Below, piece by piece: positions 27,722 to 31,082 of a stretch of 31,082 nt of DNA. Numbering within the stretch: position 1 is the first letter of the stretch; each line of letters starts with the position of its first letter. Origin of the DNA: Cladosporium sp. IMV 00045 (taxonomy: Eukaryota > Ascomycota > Dothideomycetes > Cladosporiales > Cladosporiaceae); contig MSJI02000425.1 of NCBI GenBank assembly GCA_001931905.2, forward strand, positions 1-31,082. Reading direction: 5' to 3'. Both the position numbers and the translations under genes were made by a program. Below the pieces are notes generated by a model. It had not been told where the DNA came from and did no database searches. It saw only the letters and a list, made by a program, of their open reading frames with translations.

Positions 27722-28435
27722 AGAATTGGCGAGTGGAATTGAACGATTTGAAGGCTCGAGACATCTTTGGTATGGGGTTTGGCATGGTGTGGAAGAGCAA
27801 AGTCGCACGGGACCAGGCGCGGGATGCGCAGGCAAGACGCGATGTCGCATTGGAGTATGCCAGTCCATGAGAGAATGAGGACAGCGCAAAAGGAGATGCC
27901 TCATGAAAGACAAGTTCTGCCGTCGTTATGAGAGACATCAGGCCTTGGGAATGTACGGCATGCTCAAGGGGATTCAAGACCAGATTGAGAGGGATCAGCG
28001 CAGATCAAAGGCCATGGAAGACGCATGAAGATGGAGGACGTCTGTCTGGGCCTGAAATACTGCAGCAATAGGACCATGGCGACACAGGAGTCGCTCAGTT
28101 ACCCAGAAACTTTGGTTCGGCAGCGCTGTAAGGGAGCAATGTATTATATCTCTACTCTGACAAATGTTGTAGATTATTGGAAGAAGGATACATCTCATCT
28201 TTCATTTGATCACATCAGACTTGATTTCCTTCGAGAGCGATTCTCTTGTATCGCGACGATACAATACAGCTGCTCCGAACGCGCCTGCCTTCTGCGCGAT
28301 TTCCCACTCCACCTCTGCTTTCCAGTGCTTCAACCCTCAACAAACGAACACCGAGCACTCACCTTTACATATTCACCCATTCACACGACACCGCATGCAC
28401 ACCCTCAAGCGAATGACGCATCACATCAAAGACCC
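27722..28435. other. Gap between CMC2 and the F-box-like gene, with two short coding-like frames
   Basis: The left part should be the CMC2 3' UTR. Two short open frames here read like charged helices: one ending at 27869 (with ATG at 27784) and one from ATG 27903 to 28028 (41 codons). They are in different frames, and no acceptable intron joins them. The region from about 28290 is C-, A- and T-rich and looks like the leader of the next gene. Confidence 0.35.
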
Positions 28436-30286
28436 ATGGCATCCCGCAAGATTACAGCTGGGGACGTGCGAGATCTCCTGAACGAGGTCGACGCAAAAGT
28501 TCGCCAAAGCGATCACAACCAGACATCGGCATCTCCCAACACCACAAACAAGACTGAAAGTGATCAAGAATCCGAGCCGCCTACGTTAGGCGGCCAGAAA
28601 GCTATGCCTCTCGACACTCATTGTCGCCCGGAGCGTATTGAAGGCTCTCACGGCATGATCGACAAGGAAACGCGTGACCGATTTTATCTGAGCGATGGGA
28701 GACTTGCAGCGTCAGCGGATGACGCCAGCGCTAGCAGCATCATTGGGAGCGGGTCTGCCGCCTTGCACACGGAAACATATGGAGTCACTCGTACCAAGCG
28801 TCTCCGAGATGAAGACTTGTGGGAAGATCCAGACGAGGCGAAAGAGCACTTCGCAGCTGAAGATACAGAAAGAGCTGAACCAAACATGGAAAGGCACGCA
28901 CCCGACACCATTGACGCCGCTGGGCGAAAGCGCATCAAATTGGAGTCTTCCCCTGAGCAGCATTGGCATGGGAGACGCGGGTGGCAAGACAGTAACAGAT
29001 CGCCGACACATGCCAGACGCGGCGCTTCTGCAAATCAGGCAGGTGCCATGTTGAATGAACGCACGCTGGACGACGCGTGGTCTTATGACCGAGACCACCA
29101 CAGAAACCAAGTGATGGACCATTACAGGCAATTACCCACAAGGGCACGCCACTGGCTATCGAATTATTTGCCGCAATACTTTTCCATATCGGAACCTAAG
29201 ACGACCAACAAGACACAACTGCTGGCTGAGAACACCACCCGCGAAGCAAGCAAACCACGCTTCCCAAAATTCAACTCCCTCCCCGACCAAGTGAAGGACA
29301 ATATCTTCCTCCTCCTTCTCCGAAACCCCAGCCCCATCTTCTTCAACATCAGTAAACTCTCCACCTTCATCTCACGCCACGCCACCATCCCCTGGTGGGT
29401 CGAGCGCCTGCCCTCCAAGCAGAGCTCAACCGACTATCTCCTCCCCGTCCCCAACTCAACCCTACAAACCCAACTCCACCACCTCCGACGAACGATCCAG
29501 GCTCTCCCACCCACATCATGGGCCCACTACCTCACCACAGAGAGAGAAACAGCCCGCCTGCCCTCCGTCTCGTACTCCTCAAACATGACACCATCCCTCC
29601 TCCTCGCCGTCTCGAAAGAAACCCAACGCCGTGCCTCCCGCATCTTCTACGGCACGAACACCTTCTACTTCCAGAACTCCAAAAACGCCTGGCTTCACCT
29701 TGCCGCCTGGCTGGACACCATCACCCTCAGAAACTCCCAGCACGTCCGCCACTTGCACCTCGCGGCACCGAACTGGCACGCCGGCCTGCAGCACGATGCC
29801 GTGCAGGGCGCTGTGCTCGACACTGTTAGCCCGGCGACGAGGCTTGCTGCTTCGCGGAGCGAGGAGAACCTACAGACCAAAAGCTTCTACGGCGATGAAG
29901 GCAACGATGAAGGATTACATGACCGCCTCCTCACCTCCCTCGCCACGTGCGTACACCACCTCGCCCACCCCCTCAGCACACTGATGACTCTCCGCCTCGA
30001 GCTCCCATTCCCCGACAAAGCGCTGCGCTTCGTCTCGCGCCACGCCGACTCGGAGCGTCAACTCGTGCGGATTGGCGAGGCTGCCGAGCATGTGAGGAGG
30101 GAAGAAGAGGGACTGGAATTGTTAAAGAAATTGAGTGAGAGGGTTGCGGAGAGAGGTGGTGCAGCGCCGGACTTGATCGTCAAGGGTTTGCAAAGGTATG
30201 GGAGGGGTGTTGAGGCAGAGTCTGAGTTTAGGTCAGATATGGAGAGGGTGGCGGAGAGGTATGGGTGGGCTGTGAGGTTTTGCTAG
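28436..30286 (+). CDS. F-box-like fungal protein of unknown function
   Basis: A single exon of 616 aa. The N-terminal 240 residues are hydrophilic and probably disordered, with a basic GRKRIKLE stretch that could be a nuclear signal. Residues 276-312 (FNSLPDQVKDNIFLLLL and onwards) resemble an F-box-like first half. Residues 383-430 (LLLAVSKETQRRASRIFYGT, NTFYFQN) match the pattern of fungal F-box/2EXR-type proteins, in which a small domain is followed by a 'returning to the same valley' segment; here it continues into VRHLHLAAPNW. If it is an F-box protein it could link a substrate to an SCF ubiquitin ligase, but this is inference. ATG 28436 is preferred because the in-frame extension back to ATG 28025 has a non-coding look. 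An out-of-frame upstream frame overlaps this start. Confidence 0.7.
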   Translation: MASRKITAGDVRDLLNEVDAKVRQSDHNQTSASPNTTNKTESDQESEPPTLGGQKAMPLDTHCRPERIEGSHGMIDKETRDRFYLSDGRLAASADDASASSIIGSGSAALHTETYGVTRTKRLRDEDLWEDPDEAKEHFAAEDTERAEPNMERHAPDTIDAAGRKRIKLESSPEQHWHGRRGWQDSNRSPTHARRGASANQAGAMLNERTLDDAWSYDRDHHRNQVMDHYRQLPTRARHWLSNYLPQYFSISEPKTTNKTQLLAENTTREASKPRFPKFNSLPDQVKDNIFLLLLRNPSPIFFNISKLSTFISRHATIPWWVERLPSKQSSTDYLLPVPNSTLQTQLHHLRRTIQALPPTSWAHYLTTERETARLPSVSYSSNMTPSLLLAVSKETQRRASRIFYGTNTFYFQNSKNAWLHLAAWLDTITLRNSQHVRHLHLAAPNWHAGLQHDAVQGAVLDTVSPATRLAASRSEENLQTKSFYGDEGNDEGLHDRLLTSLATCVHHLAHPLSTLMTLRLELPFPDKALRFVSRHADSERQLVRIGEAAEHVRREEEGLELLKKLSERVAERGGAAPDLIVKGLQRYGRGVEAESEFRSDMERVAERYGWAVRFC

Positions 30287-30955
30287 GTGGGGATGTTGGG
30301 GAGAAGGAAAAGCGAGCTAATTGGGTGGTAGGATGTAATGAGACGATTGGCCTTTCGTGAGATGGGATGGAGAGAGGTGAGGCAGGAGGTTGTTAGCTTC
30401 AGTTTTTTATGTGGCGCCGCTCAGGGCAGCACAATGGATGGCTTGGGGGATAGTAGTTGCCTTTAATCCTCACGAAAAGAAATCGACACACCCTGTTTTG
30501 GTTGGTACGCTCATCAAACGAGATGTATGCGAGTACAATGTTGTTATTGCAAGAAAGTCGCCAAGATGAGTATTTCATCATCCTGAAAGTAGGCACGGAA
30601 GAAACAAAGTGGAAAATTGAGAAGAAAAGAAAAGTAAGAATATAGCGATACAGCCCTCTACAACCAAAGATGCTATGGTTCTCAAAACAAAAAAGAAAAT
30701 AGACAAACAAATCGAAACTGAACGCCCTCCCACTTCCATCGAAAATCTTGAGATCTTTCTGTACTGGACGGGATGCATCGAGAGGGGTGAATCCATATGT
30801 ACAACAAAACAGAAAAATGTGTGTATCGCGCACATGTACTTTCTTGGAAGAAGGGAATCTCCTCCCCCTCCTCCGAAACCCATCCGTTGTAGATCTATGA
30901 TTCCCCCGAATTTTTTTCATTTCATTCAATGGCATCGCTTGGTGGCGACCAGAGA
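30287..30955. other. Gap between convergent F-box-like gene and complex I gene, no gene seen
   Basis: The sequence is A/T-rich and has only short open frames. It should hold the two 3' UTRs. No tRNA, repeat or transposon sequence was seen. Confidence 0.6.
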
Positions 30956-31082
30956 TTATCTGTCGACCTCACCGAACACCTGAGAGAAAAGAGTCAGTAT
31001 GAATTTCGATTTTCGTAAAGCGGGGCACATTTTAACTTACAAGATCCATAGTACCAATGATGGCAACAGCGTCAGCGAGCAA
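30956..31082 (-). CDS. nuo-49: NADH:ubiquinone oxidoreductase 49 kDa subunit (NDUFS2/nuo-49), C-terminal end only
   Basis: This is the core complex I subunit near the quinone site, in the mitochondrial inner membrane arm. Only the last two exons are in the window. The exon cut by the right edge (31082-31041) encodes LLADAVAIIGTMDL. A 61-nt intron (GTAAGT donor, CTGAC branch) follows, then an 8-codon final exon (30979-30956) encoding VFGEVDR and the stop. The C-terminus ADxVAIIGTxDxVFGEVDR is essentially invariant in the family, which makes the call firm despite 21 residues. The gene continues beyond the right edge. Confidence 0.9.

Noticed and set aside
27855..27892. Intron joining the two coding-like frames after CMC2
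   Set aside because: The only phase-compatible option is 38 nt with a poor acceptor, below the size of every other intron here.
28025..28435. In-frame extension of the F-box-like protein to ATG 28025 (137 extra residues)
   Set aside because: The extension has no conserved look, is rich in Cys/His/Tyr as random leader sequence would be, and its second half looks like a 5' UTR.

Overview
The window comes from the nuclear genome of a filamentous ascomycete (Pezizomycotina). A class such as Dothideomycetes is only a guess from the look of the proteins. The evidence is short introns, mostly 50-195 nt, with GT..AG ends and CTAAC or CTGAC branch sites. The gene set also fits: a CreB-type deubiquitinase, a HapC CCAAT-binding subunit, an HMG-box LSD1, and an Scm3 protein fused to DNA-binding modules. 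I found 12 complete or near-complete protein genes, one protein gene cut by the right edge, and one tRNA gene with an intron. No transposon, CRISPR array or virus-like gene was seen.

Layout, left to right. LSD1-type histone demethylase (+, 43-3522) is followed by a 2.5 kb gap whose last 766 bp contain no ATG and lead into creB (+, 6013-8463). YOS1 (-, 9375-9922) and ALG12 (+, 10274-11962) diverge from a 351 bp promoter. A small glyoxalase-fold (VOC) gene (-, 12067-12751), tRNA-Cys(GCA) (+, 12972-13054) and a short-chain dehydrogenase (+, 13570-14584) follow. The dehydrogenase ends 14 bp from the end of the Beclin/VPS30 gene (-, 14599-16080). VPS30 diverges from the large SCM3-like gene (+, 16450-21045). 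HapC (-, 22102-23301) has its own 866 bp ATG-free upstream tract inside a gene-poor 2.9 kb block. Prefoldin subunit 2 (-, 26167-27131) and CMC2 (+, 27403-27721) diverge, and an F-box-like gene (+, 28436-30286) follows. The last exons of the complex I 49 kDa subunit (-, 30956-31082) run off the right edge.

The genes are mostly housekeeping: chromatin and centromere identity (LSD1, SCM3), transcription and carbon regulation (HapC, CreB), ER and secretory functions (YOS1, ALG12), autophagy and sorting (VPS30), protein folding (PFD2), and mitochondrial respiration (CMC2, 49 kDa subunit). They do not form a metabolic cluster. The most unusual item is the Scm3-like protein, which carries a GATA-like finger, three Myb/SANT repeats and a forkhead-like winged helix in one 1531-residue chain. 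Next are the two very long ATG-free leader regions in front of creB and hapC. Exon boundaries were set by hand from splice signals and from agreement with remembered family sequences. No search or alignment was run.
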